Assembly (NCBI GenBank): GCA_963556695.1
Contig: CAUWAG010000003.1
Span: 5,890,001 to 5,954,000 of the forward strand
DNA: 64,000 nucleotides
From: Anthostomella pinea
Lineage: Eukaryota; Ascomycota; Sordariomycetes; Xylariales; Xylariaceae
Reading direction: 5' to 3'
In this document: positions 43,988 to 55,737 of the stretch, piece by piece
Position numbering within the stretch: the stretch's first letter is position 1
Layout: each line of letters opens with the position of its first letter
Position numbers and translations under genes: made by a program
Notes under the pieces: generated by a model
What the model saw: the letters and a program-made list of their open reading frames with translations, nothing else
The model's database searches: none
What the model was told of the DNA's origin: nothing

Positions 43988-46002
43988 CGCGACTGAATCT
44001 GGGACAAGAAACACTTGACAATTGGCACACTGATACCCTGTTGCTCTCCTGCTGGCCTGCGGTAGTATGTCTGAGGCAGGAGTCTCGCGTAAGAAGGCTG
44101 CGTTCGGGTAGCGGGAACGGGTTCGTTGATCAAAATATGGGGAAGGAAGGCGAAGCTGCGGCAGCGAGGAGCTGTAACAATTCTGTCTCTTATATTGACT
44201 ATGCTATGTACTTCAGATGCCCTAGACAGTTGGTGGGTGCTGGACAAGGAAACGAGGAGGATGGGGGGACGATGGGCCTTTTCGATGCCTTGTGTTCAAG
44301 GTCAAAGGGCAAGCAGGCAAGGTCAAGGAGCGGTGGGCGAGTGGTCAAGGTTTGGACAGTAGTCGATGACACTAGAGCCCGAGGAGAGTCCGTTTGAGCG
44401 GCGTGTGGGGGAAGATCAGACGGGAGACGGGTCAGACAAAGAGAACGGGGCTTGGTCCGGTTGTTGTGGGATTGTCGGCAACATATGGTCGTAATAATGG
44501 CCAAGAAATAAAGCGAGGTATTCACGTTCGGCGGTGGTTTGAAAGCGAAACTGTCGATGTGGCCAAGAGATGAAAGGGTGAGAAGAAGGGACCTCAGTGA
44601 TGATGTCGGGTGTGATGATGGAGATGATGGAGGGGCAGAGGGGTCGAAGATGGGAGATGACAACATGCAAAATCGTCCCAAATTCCCCAGCCCAATCAAG
44701 ATGGAGGGGCTAAATCAGTGTAAAACCTTGGGGCACTGGGCGCTTACCGTAGTGGGACCTCGGGCCGCTGGGCTGGAACCTAGCGCCGCCCTGTCGGCGC
44801 CCAATCTTCCCATTCGGGGCTAGGTTCTCAGACTCTCAGATTCTCAGATCATCCCAGCTTCATGTTGTCCAGCTTGTGCACTTGAACCGGGAATTCAACA
44901 CCTCGACAACTGTCACTCTGCAGATGCCAACGCCGACCATGCAGTTGTTGTACCTACCGGAATTATCTGTTATATCGTCCTTCCACCCAATAGTGCCATG
45001 ACACACACCTGACAGTATACCGTCTCCTTTGATGTCATGTCGTGTTTGTGCGTCGCGTTGCATGGGCCTGGGCAAGCATCGAGTCCAGGGACCAATCGGC
45101 TGACTATACCACATGCATCACGGGAGTGGCAGCTATCCCCTTTTCTCAACAAGGCGCCAACACGGCCTGAACACGATCTTTCGAATACCACATTAGGATC
45201 TTGTTCTGGAAGCCCTGTCATTTCTATGCATGTCCTCGCAAGCTCCACAGGCCTGGGCGGGAGTCAGAGCTGTCCTCTCGTACCTACTTGAATTGTGGCT
45301 TGGCCTACTGAATTGAATCTCGAGTCTCTGGATCAGAGTTCCTACTAGATGGGACACCATCTGAAGCAACATTCACGTGCTCCTTCCAGGACCACGTTGG
45401 CCTGAGAAACTCGCCACCTCCTTTCGATTCCTATCAAAGCTTCTCATTACCTGTTTCTGGGCGCCGTGCCAGCACGAGGAACATGTTTTGCAGATGGGCA
45501 GCCGTCATTCGTGATAGCGACTAGCAAGCTACAATGTCGAATAGTTGCGTACGTACAGTATGCCTCGCAGCTATCTGTCTTTCGCCCGAGTTCCAGGAGG
45601 GAGCAAGACCGTCCATCGCCCCCAAGGTATTCTTCTACTTGTGGCGTAGCCGACGGCCCTCAGCCTTCCGCGGCTTGAGTTGGAGCCGAAGCTGAAATGG
45701 AGCCATCCCTGTTGGTTGGTTGCCTGGGCCTCGTGGCTTTCGTCACTCGCTGTATATGACAAATCAAAAACACTGCTACATCGTGGGCTCCTTTACCAAC
45801 CCTTCGTTGGCCCAACTCCGAAAGCGCGGAAGTCGTCTGATTCAACGAGGGCGTGCTCGTGTGCGTGGTTCTTGCCTAGACATACGGGGTGTCGTATAAT
45901 GCCTAACAATCAGGGCCTTATTGAGATGATTGACCTTTGCATATCTCTCGATTCTCGAGGACCTCGCAGCCACGTTTCCGAACCTGCCATAGCACAAGCA
46001 AA
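43988..46002. other. intergenic region, no gene recognised
   Basis: Two kilobases between divergent genes. Overlapping short frames on both strands lack motifs. A CTCAGA(C/T)TCTCAGA-like tandem stretch sits at 44828-44848. Confidence 0.5.
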
Positions 46003-47907
46003 ATGGAGTGCCCAAAGGACCAACCTCAGCCGTATCGCCCGCTAGACATCAAAAAGAAAGACATACGAGTTCTGCGGCTTCTTGGCTCCGCAGACCCAGA
46101 AAGGTCTATCGTATGCCAGCTCGACCATACTTCGCTCCTCGAAACCGAGCCATCATACGCCACAATTTCTTATGTATGGGGCGACCCTGCCCTTCGAGGT
46201 CCAATCTTGCTCGGCCGAACCATAACTCACATACCCATGAGTGCCGTGCAAGTCTTACGCCGTCTCCGCCCGCTGGAGAAGGGCAAGGCTATTCGCCTCT
46301 GGATAGATGCAGTGTGCATCAACCAAGATGATATCGAGGAGAAAGGGCAGCAAGTGGCGATGATGGGCGGAATCTACAGCAAAGGTCTGGGGAACATCAT
46401 CTATCTAGGCGAAGAGACTCGGATCGGCCGGCGTTCTTTCAGCGATAGAAGAAGTGTATAGCGGGATTGGCGACGCGACCGAGAATTTCGAGAAGTTCAG
46501 AGAGATCGCTGAGGGTAGTACGCGGGTGTCAGTGGCCGCGATCAAAGAGCATGCAATGGCTTTGATAGATCTTTATTCGAGAGACTGGTTCTCGTGAGTC
46601 TTGCCTACTTCCAAACGCCGATGGCGGGTACGGTCGATCTGTACTAAACAGGATATAGCCGCTCATGGGTCGTCCAAGAAGCCGCCCTGCCTCCCAAGAA
46701 CATCTGCATATTGGGTAGCACAAAGCTTCCGCTCCAGAAAGCCCTCCTGATCGCATACTGGCTCATTAGTGCAGCTGGAGGCAGCAGCCACATTCTACGT
46801 GCTCAGCACCTAAGGACAGCCTGCTTCATGCATCAAATCATTGACAAAGAATACGGACTCTTCAGTCAGCGTTTCACACGTGGCCAAGTACTCTCAGCAG
46901 AAACCATGTTCTCTACCATCCTGGACATGACGAAAAGGCATCAGGTTTCCAACCATCGGGATAAGATCTATTCGATATTGGGCATGGTGCCGTGGCCGCA
47001 GGGCATCATACCACCGCTACTCCAGCCAAACTACTCTAAATCCGTCCGCGACGTCTTCCGGGATGCTACACGGTACATCCTGCAAGACCCACGGCAGGGT
47101 CTTCATCCTCTGAAGTCGGTGGCACATCTCAGCAATCCTCGCATCTGCGACACGGGTCTCCCGTCATGGGTGCCGAACTGGCATCATGTAATGGAACTCT
47201 CTGCTGACCCGCCGCGCCCTTGGGCGGACTTCCTGTGTGCGCACGGGCGCACGCAAGCTGCGGTGAGCCCGGTAACAGCAATGGATCCAGACGTTTTGGA
47301 AGTAAAGGGGATCACGGTGGCCACCATCTCATCCATTGGCGATGAATTGCGTGGTGAAGACTTTGTCAGGGAAACAGAAGGGCTGCGGCTTCGTAAGCTC
47401 CTTGCTGACACCATAAAGGCCATATCTCCTAGCTGCAAGGACTTCGACGTGAAGACAGCAGATGGGCAACATGAGCTCGCCTTCTTCCTGCTCGCGGGCT
47501 GGCCGCAGAAGTATTGGACCAAAGAGCAGACATTAGAACACTTCCATGCCTACTTAGAATACGTCGCGGAACACAAGCGGCCGCCACCGATGCCTCCGTC
47601 ATTGCCAACGGACCATGATAACAGGATGCAACTGGCGTCAGAGTTCCTGGGCAAACTCTATCGGGCTTGGAGAGGCTGGCGGCCATTCTACACCGCCCCA
47701 GGCCGGCCCGGCATCGGCAGGTTGATAGTGAAGCCAGGCGACGCGATGATCTTGTTATATGGCTGCGATGTACCCCTTGTGCTGCGAGCTTGTGGCCAGT
47801 ACCATCAATACATTGGTGATGCATATGTACTCAGGATCATGAACGGGCAAGCAGTGCGCCATCACCAAGCCGAAGGAAAGAACAGCGAGACCTTTCGACT
47901 GCGATAG
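46003..47907 (+). CDS. HET-domain protein with a single frameshift
   Basis: The HET domain reads YRPLDIKKKDIRVLRLLG, PSYATISYVWGDPALRGP, RLWIDAVCINQDDIEEKGQQ, MMGGIYSKGLGNIIYLGEET. After the frameshift it continues as SAIEEVYSGIGDATENF, then splices (46594-46658, TACTAAAC branch point, acceptor GATATAG) into RSWVVQEAALPPKNICILG. The C-terminal part follows the family (NHRDKIYSILGMVPWPQGI, LPSWVPNWHHVMEL, ending in a GDAMILLYGCDVPLVLR segment). The only lesion seen is near 46421-46432: dropping one base restores the frame between EET and SAIEEVY. This may be an assembly error in a working gene or a young null allele. Role by family: non-self recognition and programmed cell death. Expected length about 610 residues. 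Confidence 0.8.
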
Positions 47908-48411
47908 GTCGGACGTGAGTGACCCGGATGTCGGGGTGTGGGAAGATGGCACGTTAGACGTCTTCTCCGCGCAGATGCCGTCAGAGAGGCCCGACGACCA
48001 GCGACGGAGGAAGAAAAGGAAACCTCTACAGGAGCGAAGCCAGTCGGAAGCCAGTCGGAAGCCAGTCGGAAGCCAACCGGCAGAGTCCGCGAAGAGAGTC
48101 AAGAGACCCGGAGAAGCCTACTGTCCGCTTACCTAGTCAGGCATTCACTTCACCCTCGGCACATGATGCAGCACATCTCAGTTTGTCGACCGACGCCTCT
48201 GCCGATTTCGAAGACACCCAAATGGCGAAGGAACTCACTGCTATCAAATTCGATCGTGCACAGCCTCGTTTACCCAACTCTTCGGTGGTGCAGGAGGCTA
48301 ACGCGGCGAAGCAAGGATTCGAAGCCCAGAGCACTTTACGGACACTCACGTTTCAAATACATCCACGTACGCCAATGAGGCGCGGAAGTTAGGTAGGCCT
48401 ACCTCTCAGCG
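47908..48411. other. convergent intergenic region with 11-bp tandem repeat
   Basis: Four copies of GAAGCCAGTCG (last one degenerate) lie at 48036-48079, just after the HET gene. No gene recognised. Confidence 0.6.
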
Positions 48412-49574
48412 TTACCTTGCTGCCATGCTACCATCGCGTCGTTTTTGCTTCGCCTTGACCAAATAGGCCGCTTTCTCCGCAATCGCATACACCGTATTGC
48501 ACAGGTGCTTCGCAGGCACAATGTGCATAATACTCGAGTGCACCACACTCAAATGCTCAACCCCATAGAACACCAACTCCAGGCTCATAACACCACCGTC
48601 CTCCAGCGGCATCATCGGACACGCACAACTCGGATGCGCGAACGAAGGAGACAGCACACCCGCCTTGAAGATCCCGAGTATCTCATCTCGATGCCAATCG
48701 CCGTCTTACCGCGGAAGAGCACCCTGTTCACCGTCGTGGCCGTCATCAGGGGGAGATTGGTCCGATTGACCACAGGATCATAGTAAACCGTTCTGGCATC
48801 GCTCCTCGTCTCAGTCGTCGGGTCCTGGCTATTCGGGACCCAAAAGATGCCTACGCCTGAGCCGTCCCCTCCATCTGTAGGATAAGGGATGGCAGGCAGT
48901 GAAGAAATACGGTTCTTCCGGCCATTCGAAGGGAGCGATACTGGCGTGCACTGGACCATCCGTGCCCAGGCCGAGGCGTTCCAGGTGTAGTTGTACCGCG
49001 CCGCGATTTCCGGAGTGGGTGGCGTGAGATTGGTTGACTTGATGAAGTACGGTAGCATGCCATCCCAGCCCCATTCTGAGACCTCGCTGTCAGTAAGTGG
49101 GACATGATATCTGCCTTCGTCCAGGCATACCAGGGTTGCCTAGCTCCCACATATCACAGTCCGAAGCGCTGGCCCGATCGAAGTACATTCCGTTGACTAC
49201 ACTGCCGCCTCCCACAGTCGCCGCCGCGAATACTGGCGCAGGCGCATTGTTTAAGTGCACTAGAGGCGTCGAGGTGATGTCGTAAAGGTCTCGGAAGTTG
49301 TTGGAGCCCGCGAAATATGGGATCAGTACTGTCTGGTTGTTGTCGAGGTAGCCGTATTCCACCACGAGCACGCTGACGCTTGGGTCTTCTGTGAGGCGGT
49401 TGGCTACCGTCAAACCTGCCGTTCGTCCCCAACAATGATATAGTCGTAAGTATCATTAGCTGCACGTACGTGAGGATGGTGCTTGAATCCGGCCATTGCT
49501 GGTGCTGATAGCGCTTCTGCAACACCTAGCAGAGCAGTGTAGGCCAGCGCCCATATAGACTTCGAGCACAGCAT
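48412..49574 (-). pseudogene. GMC oxidoreductase pseudogene, frameshifted and internally deleted
   Basis: It begins with a signal-peptide-like MLCSKSIWALAYTALLGVAE, then NDTYDYIIVG and AGLTVANRLTEDPSVSVLVV, the FAD fold. GSVVNGMYFDRASASDCDMW is the first GMC signature, and WGWDGMLPYFIKSTNLTPP and NLPLMTATTVNRVLF follow. The C-terminal segment HPSCACPMMPLEDGGVMS and VVHSSIMHIVPAKHLCNTVY is present in another frame. Frames change near 49427 (inside the Gly loop), 49131 and 49090. Between IGIEMRYSG and GIFKAGVLSPSFAHP roughly 200 residues typical of the family are missing (near 48690). Intact secreted relatives oxidise aryl alcohols or sugars and make H2O2. This copy cannot encode a working enzyme. 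Confidence 0.85.
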
Positions 49575-50109
49575 TATTCAACAAACGAAAGTTGGAGTCG
49601 AAGAAGACAGTGGTCTACTTGCACTCGAGAGCTCGAGGGTGTTAAGTTTTTCAAATACCGACAATACCGGCGCCACTAGATATATTGCCGACGGCAAAGT
49701 CTCATATGAGCCAAGTTTTCTGCAAGCCACAAGTTTCATGCGGAGAAACAGGTTGCATCGCAGCAATTATCGGCGGTGGCAAGGCGGATATAAGCGACCC
49801 CCAGGCCCGGATCTGAAGACCATGTTGCCTACCAAGCTGCGATGAGGAGCTTGACCGTGAGTGCGTGATGCCTCATACCGGCCACATATAAGATCGATCT
49901 AGGTAATCGATGCTTGCAAACACCATCGTAAGAGGAAAGATAAAGGCGAAGGTCGTACAGTACGTATTAAGATATCTAACATACTTGCGAGTCTTTAACA
50001 GCAGCGCACTCACCCGCCCAGAAGGAACGTGCCGTAAAAGAAAAAAGGAGGGTTTGTTTAATGATCGTCTCCGCTCGGTAGACATGCGTGGAACAAAAAG
50101 TTTGATATG
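49575..50109. other. intergenic region, no gene recognised
   Basis: Half a kilobase between the GMC pseudogene start and the tRNA gene. No gene or repeat seen. An A-rich run (50036-50046) lies downstream of the tRNA and on the minus strand reads as a T-run, a plausible Pol III terminator. Confidence 0.5.
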
Positions 50110-50223
50110 TGACAAGTGAGGGATTCGAACCCTCGCCTCTTGCGAGAGTAGAATGCTTGTTTCCCATGCACAAAGCTTTGTTCTGCTTGAGTCTACCGCC
50201 TTAGACCGCTCGGCCAACTTGCC
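50110..50223 (-). tRNA. tRNA-Leu(CAA) with intron
   Basis: On the minus strand the acceptor arm GGCAAGT pairs with ACTTGTC (one G-U). The D arm GCCGAGCGGTCTAAGGC is of Leu/Ser type II form. The anticodon stem is GTAGA/TCTAC with anticodon CAA at 50189-50187. A 32-nt intron (50185-50154) follows position 37, as usual for fungal tRNA-Leu(CAA). A long variable arm (TCTCGCAAGAGG) and a canonical T arm (GAGGGTTCGAATCCCTC) complete it. The discriminator base is A at 50110. The CCA end is not encoded, as expected in eukaryotes. Confidence 0.95.
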
Positions 50224-51867
50224 AATGAGATTTTTCGATTATATCGGGGCCTCAGTAAGCGGCGCTGAAGCTCTAGCAAAGCCCCACAATCAGTGGGGCA
50301 ATCCCATGTCATCTCTCAATCCACGCTTGCTTGGCCTCAACTTCTATTTAGGCTCGGGGCGCCCAGGGCCACATTGAACGCTCCTCAGACGGGCCCCTAC
50401 CTCAAATCAACGACCAACAATCCAAAATTGCAGCGACAGCCCACCAAGAAATTTCAAATCACTGGGAGCTCGGCCAACCCACTGCGCCGCGCCATATCGC
50501 GGTCCCAGTGGCCGGGTTTAAGCCTAATAGGCGATGTTCGGGGAGACGGTGCAGCGCAGAGAAGACAAGGTCAGATGATGACAGACGGACAGCGCAAGCA
50601 ACCTCGCGCGGAAAGTTAAGGTTGAGAAGGACATGATGCTTGATAAGGTAGGAAACGTCTCGAGAAGAGATGTACTTCCGATGCAGCCGTGTGAGCGCTG
50701 TTGGCAAAATGGGACATTGGGTTTACGAGTGTACCTAAGCGAAAAAGGCTACCTCAGCCATGGGTTGGTTCTAGCAAGCGTATGAACTCTGTCAAAGACC
50801 AGATCGGCTGGCACATGTTAGTAACTACCATCTTGTCGCGGATCTCTATCGCCTTTGGTGTTTACCGGACTCTGAATAAATGTCCCCTTCATGGTTCTAT
50901 TGAAGCTGCAACCACGCCCGACTGAGAAGCTGTCGTGCAGAGAGAGGGGAGATGTTAACACCTCGCCATATGCAATCTCCAGGGCCTTCTCCAAGCAAGA
51001 ATCCGGCTGACAAGCAATTACTGATGACGATCTGTTTGATGAGGTATGCGATGCTGTCTAACGAGCAGACATATGCCCTTGTGGAGGATGTCGCGGAGCA
51101 GGAGATTAGTTAGCAATGGCTGGGATAAATCGGGGATGACTACAACGACGACGGCGACGACGTCACAGCTCACTTGTATATGTTTCATCATATAAATACA
51201 CAATTTGAGACCGGAAGCTGATGGCACATGAATCGATTCACTGGTCTTTGACCCACGTGTTTGAACTCCCCTGTCGAGTCGTCGCAGCTGGTTGTTGTAC
51301 GATAGGAAGTATATTTTTTGTCCCGCCTGCTTACAGTTTACCCAGTTCGTAGTCATTTCAATCTTGCACCTTACTTCTGAGCTTAGTGAAGATTGGACAA
51401 TCTATCTTTTCTTGCCTACATGCCTGCCCATCTATACTTTGGCGAGATCTTCCTACTCTGCTCTTGGCCAAATGCCCCCAGCAGATCAGTAGGCTCAACA
51501 GAGGTACCCCCAATCCGTAATAGCACCAGACCATGACCCGTTGTAAGATATGTTGCTCGATACACAACGACCTATAATCCACGAAAGGGAATTCAATCCA
51601 AGGCCGAAGTGAAGAAGGCCAAGTGTTCCTCATGACAGCTAGCACATCCATGTTTTGATCGTCTGCGGATTGTATTGAGAACCCAAATTTGCAACTTTCA
51701 GGGGTAACAGAATGCTGGCTGACACGGGATCCCATCGGTTCTGATGCTAGCCACCTCGACCTCACTGGAATATTGCCTATGGGACATCTACGCAGCTCAC
51801 AGAATTGATGTCCTGGCGCCATGATCTGCTCAATCCGCAGCAACCCCAGCAGCTCGTTGCCATTAGC
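50224..51867. other. intergenic region, no gene recognised
   Basis: About 1.6 kb between the tRNA and the 3' end of the metacaspase gene. Short frames only (for example 50293-50619 + and 51358-51843 -), none with a recognisable domain. Confidence 0.5.
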
Positions 51868-53446
51868 TTACATCACGAACAGGATGTTTGTGTCTAAGTT
51901 CCTTAGTATGTGCGCATATATCGATCGTGGTAGGGCTACTAACCGAGCGGGTGACTACACGAAAGCTGAGGCTTCTGCGAGTACTTGGTCTGCAAGACAT
52001 CCCGAATGCTGTTGAGGAGCTCCACGTAGCTCTGCTTGGGGTCCTGCTTGATAGCTGTGATGAAGGCCCACGACATGGCACCAGTAGCCTGCGATGCAAT
52101 GGTAGCATCGGCCGAAGTCTGATCGTCTTTGCTACCGGACCACATGATGACGTCAGCCGGCGAGGTTTTGGTTTTGATGGTCTTCTTGTAACCGTCGTCG
52201 CCTCGGTAAGCGGTCTTGGCGAAGCCGAAGATGGCCTTAGCAACTCCGGCAGTGTCGCCCTTGGCATAGGAAGAGAATGCACTGAGCAGACCTTGGCCGG
52301 CTTCTGCGGCCAGGTTGGGCTCTTTCAGAACACCCTTGGTCGAGTAGATGTAGGGGAGATCGAGGACAGAGCCAGAGTGACAGCTATCGAATATGGCTGT
52401 CAGTCGCACACCTGCGACAAGGGGCCTAACGACGACGTCGTGAAGCTGGTCGTCAACAATGTGGCCGGCTTGCTTGTAGTCGACGGGGTAGATGACCTCG
52501 TCCGAGCCATCCTCCTCGTCTCCGTCCGTGTCCTCAGTCTGTCCGCCGTGGCCGGAGTAATGCAGGAACAGAGAATCGTTGGGCCTGGCTCCGGATACCA
52601 ACCACTCCATAGCGCGGATGATGTTGGCTTTGGTTGGTTGCATGATTGGGTCACGCTGGTCGTCGGTGAGAATAATCATATCCTCCCTCTTATACCCGTA
52701 TCTCTCCATCAGGAAGACAGAGACGTTCTTAGTGTCATTGATGCATCCCCGAAGCTCGCCGTCTTGGCCGAAATAGTTGATACCGATCAGCAAGGCTTTG
52801 CGCTTACCAGTACTTTCGCAAATTAGAGTCAGTAATTACTCCTTTTCCATGAGGAACAGAGAGTCGGAATGCGTGTCTCGGGAGCAAGGGCTCTTGACAC
52901 AGGCCAGAAGAGGAAATTCGCCCTGAGACACGGCCAGAAGGGATAATAGGGAACTCTAAAATGTACGTACCAATTGGAGTACTGAAAGGTATAGCCATCC
53001 GGTGCTCCATGGCCGAATCCCTGTGGGGCCGAGGGCGGAGGCGGCCCAGCCCGATGTTGCCCCCCGTAGCCCTGGACGGGAGGGCCGTTCAAAGGATATC
53101 CGTACTGGTCCAGGCCCTGGGGTGGCGGGTGCGAGGGGGCTGGGAAGCGGTTTGAACCCTGGTGATGCGACGGGGGAGGGCCGCCTTGTGGAGGATACTG
53201 ATTATAGCCTTGTTGCTGGTAACCCTGTTGATGGGGAGGTGGTCCTCCCGGGGGTCCGTACTGACCATAACCATGTTGCTGCGGAGGCGGTGGTCCTCCC
53301 GGAGGTCCATACTGGTCGTACCCGTGTTGCTGCTGCGGTGGGTATTGATTGTATCCTTGTTGCGGAGGGGGAGGTTGATAGCCACCCGGGTAGCCCCCTC
53401 CGTATCCCCCTCCATAGCCCTGATCGTGTCCTCCCCAGCCAGACAT
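51868..53446 (-). CDS. casA: type I metacaspase
   Basis: Exons 53446-52971, 52812-51944 and 51893-51868 give 456 residues. The prodomain (about residues 1-155) is Gly/Pro/Gln/Tyr-rich ([20 protein letters not shown]). The splice restores [20 protein letters not shown], the start of the caspase-like fold. The catalytic His is in [17 protein letters not shown] (about 247) and the Cys in [15 protein letters not shown] (about 303). The tiny last exon gives the family C-terminus LDTNILFVM. Fungal CasA-type metacaspases are Ca-dependent, Arg/Lys-specific cysteine peptidases tied to stress survival, protein quality control and cell death. Intron 1 (52813-52970) is an introner-like element also found in the NCS1 permease gene. 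The gene appears intact. Confidence 0.95.
52813..52970 (-). repeat. introner-like element, copy 2 (intron 1 of the metacaspase)
   Basis: This intron matches the 169-bp intron at 16546-16714 over its length with small indels. Shared blocks in + orientation are GCAAATTAGAGTCAGTAATT with ACTCCTT, then ATGCGTG(G/T)CTCGGGAGCAA, GGCTCTTGACACAGGC and AGAAGAGG(A/G)AATTCGC. It splits a Cys codon (phase 2), whereas the other copy is in phase 0, so the two were gained independently. The flanking exons are unrelated. Confidence 0.88.
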
Positions 53447-54313
53447 GCTTCGTAAGGTAGAAAGATTGGAGTGTATTTTGAGGCTTACAGTGAGGAGAGA
53501 CAGACTGCTAGCAAGAGACCGAAGCGAGGTGAAGCAATGGGGATCAACGTGCTTTGTATCACTCAGGTGGTGGGAAGAGGAAGATGTCTGCGGCTGACGT
53601 GTGTTGACTGCGGTGATGCGAACAGAGGCGGGAGGCGGGGGGCGATGCAGGTGGGGGAAACTCAGGGTCGTGGGTTTCCAGGGGGCTGCAGGTGGCTTGG
53701 CGCCATCCAATTTAGGGCTGATCAGTGATCTGTTTGCAGCATTGGCGTGGGCGTTGGCGCTGAGGCAAACGACGCGACAGCGCTAATGCATGCCGAGCAT
53801 GGCGCGGGTATTTCTAAACCCAGGCCTGCGACAGTCACTGGCCCGATTTGTGGTCACTCAAGAGTGTAGATGTGGTATATGACTGCCTATTATGTACCTA
53901 CCTACCTGAGAAAGGACAAATAACGAAGTAACGAGATGAAGGGACCAATGTCTCTACAAGCAAACACTTTCATGAGCCTTTCGGTTGACGTGATCCGAAG
54001 AGGCCCATGAGATATGCTGCACGTTTCAGCTGTGCAAGGGTTTAGGTCTGGTCTCTGAGCTGCTTGTACCGGTAGCTCTTTACCCGATTGTCTGGTGTAC
54101 AACTCACATGCAATGATTACAATCTTGGCGACCATCGCCCATCCATTCATGTTTGTCGTTGTAGGTGGGTGTTGGTGGCACCCCATCTCATTCATTAGGT
54201 TGTGCTCACCCCCGTCTTGCAACCCCTCATAAAGCACTGCCCCTCAATTCCCTATCTCAAGTCTCAACGCAGCTTTCAACCAGAAGACAAGGAGAGTTAC
54301 CCTGTCCGTCACC
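53447..54313. promoter_or_regulatory. divergent promoter region, metacaspase and WW-domain genes
   Basis: About 0.87 kb between two head-to-head intact genes. No repeats or extra genes are seen, and no regulatory site can be named with confidence. Confidence 0.5.
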
Positions 54314-55354
54314 ATGTCGTTCTTCAACAAGCTCACGAGCAGGCTGGACGACCTGAACCTCGGCGGCGACAAGAGAGAGGAGTCACAGGCCTCATGTAAG
54401 TTATGATTGCCCCTCGCCATATACTTCGTGGCCGTCTGTCAATCTTTGGATACTCATCAACTTCACCACAGCACAAAGAGGCTACCCGCCACCTTCTCAG
54501 CAATACGGAGGCGGTTACCAAGAGCAGAGCCATCAATCTTACAGCAGTCCTCCGCCGCCTCAGCCATCTGGAGGCTACGGGGGCCAGCAGTACAGCAGCC
54601 CTCCGCCAGCCGCCTCGGGCGGACCCCTATACTCTCCGCCGTCGGACAAGCCGCCTATCCCCCGGGGATGGGTACCTCAGTTTGACCAGCAGTACCAGCG
54701 CTGGTACTACTACGAAGAATCCACAGGTCATTCCCATTGGGAGGCGCCCGCATCTAGTTACGGCACCAGTGGCGGCGACCGCGGATGGGGCTCTCAAGGC
54801 GGCGACGCTGGCTACTCCTCGCACGATGCAGGCTATGGAGGAGGACAGGGCGGCTATGACCAGCGCTCGAGTGGAGGCTACGCCGACTACGCAGAAGGCG
54901 GCCAGGAGAGGAAGAAGAAGGACCACAGCGGCATGATGTATGCGGCCGGTGGTCTTGCCGTTGGCGCGGTCGGCGGTGCCTTGCTGGCAGATGCTCTGGG
55001 TGAGTTGCCTTGAGCTGCACCCTCGCTGCCGTTTTCGAACTCCCGAAGAAAGCGAATACATATACTAAGTCCCGTATAGATGACTCCGACGAGGAGCGCC
55101 ACCAAGCACCTCCGCCCGTACAGTACAAAGAGTATGGCGCCCCAGCCGCTGCTCCCGTGTACGAGCCAGAGTACAACGCGGAAGGCGAATACGTCAGCGG
55201 GAGTGACCGCGGGTCCGTCGCATCGGCACGAGAGGACTACGAAGAGGCGGCTGCCGCAGCTGCCGACTCTGATGCCAGCAGTAGTGAGCAGGAGGATCTG
55301 CAGGAGGCTAGAGAGGAGTACGAGGAGGAGTACGAGGAGGCTTATGAGGACTAG
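54314..55354 (+). CDS. WW-domain protein with Gly-rich hydrophobic segment
   Basis: Exons 54314-54395, 54472-54999 and 55080-55354 give 294 residues. The N-terminus is MSFFNKLTSRLDDLNLGGDK, then a Pro/Gln/Tyr/Gly-rich region (SYSSPPPPQPSGGYGGQQYS). One WW domain follows: IPRGWVPQFDQQYQRWYYYE, then ESTGHSHWEAP, with both signature Trp and the Tyr triplet, predicted to bind Pro-rich ligands. A Gly-rich stretch precedes a short hydrophobic Gly-zipper-like segment (GMMYAAGGLAVGAVGGALLA), then an acidic tail (EEYEEEYEEAYED). Such proteins are common in Pezizomycotina. Their role is unknown; scaffolding or membrane association is a guess from the layout. Confidence 0.88.
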
Positions 55355-55496
55355 AATAATGCTTGAGCTTGGCGTTCTGGTCATGTTACTCCGTTTGGGG
55401 TTCTGCTTGAGTGCAAGTAGACTAGACGGATAAATTCCGTGTTGCCGCACCCCTTGACAGTGTACCAAGTCTTGTGGTTCTAGCTACACTCAGTCC

Positions 55497-55688
55497 TTAC
55501 GAGTCTCCTTACGTGCCATGTTAATGAGGGTTTACACCACCCGTAGAAATCTCGAAGTATTGGAATAAGCATATAGGAATAAGCAGCTCTAGTTCGGTAT
55601 GCTATTTTCAACGCTTATTCCAGTGTGCTTATTCCGACTCGAAATATATGTGGACAGGTGGTGTACGGAGACTTCTGAGGGCTCAGTG
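55497..55688. mobile_element. 192-bp TIR element (MITE), family copy 1
   Basis: The left end CACTCAGTCCTTACGAGTCT and the right end, complement CACTGAGCCCTCAGAAGTCT, form imperfect TIRs. TA lies at the left flank (55495-55496) and CA at the right, a probable mutated TA duplication. The interior has an inverted pair: GGAATAAGCATATAGGAATA on one side and CTTATTCCAGTGTGCTTATT on the other. The same layout occurs in the element at 63775-63990. There is no coding capacity. Confidence 0.8.
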
Positions 55689-55737
55689 CAACTAATGCTC
55701 AAGAGACCGTACCTTTTGTCATTGACGGATCTTTCAA

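Noticed and set aside
43729..44397. 222-codon plus frame opposite the Gln-rich protein
   Set aside because: Arg/Gly/Ser-rich shadow overlapping the 5' leader intron of the minus-strand gene; no motif.
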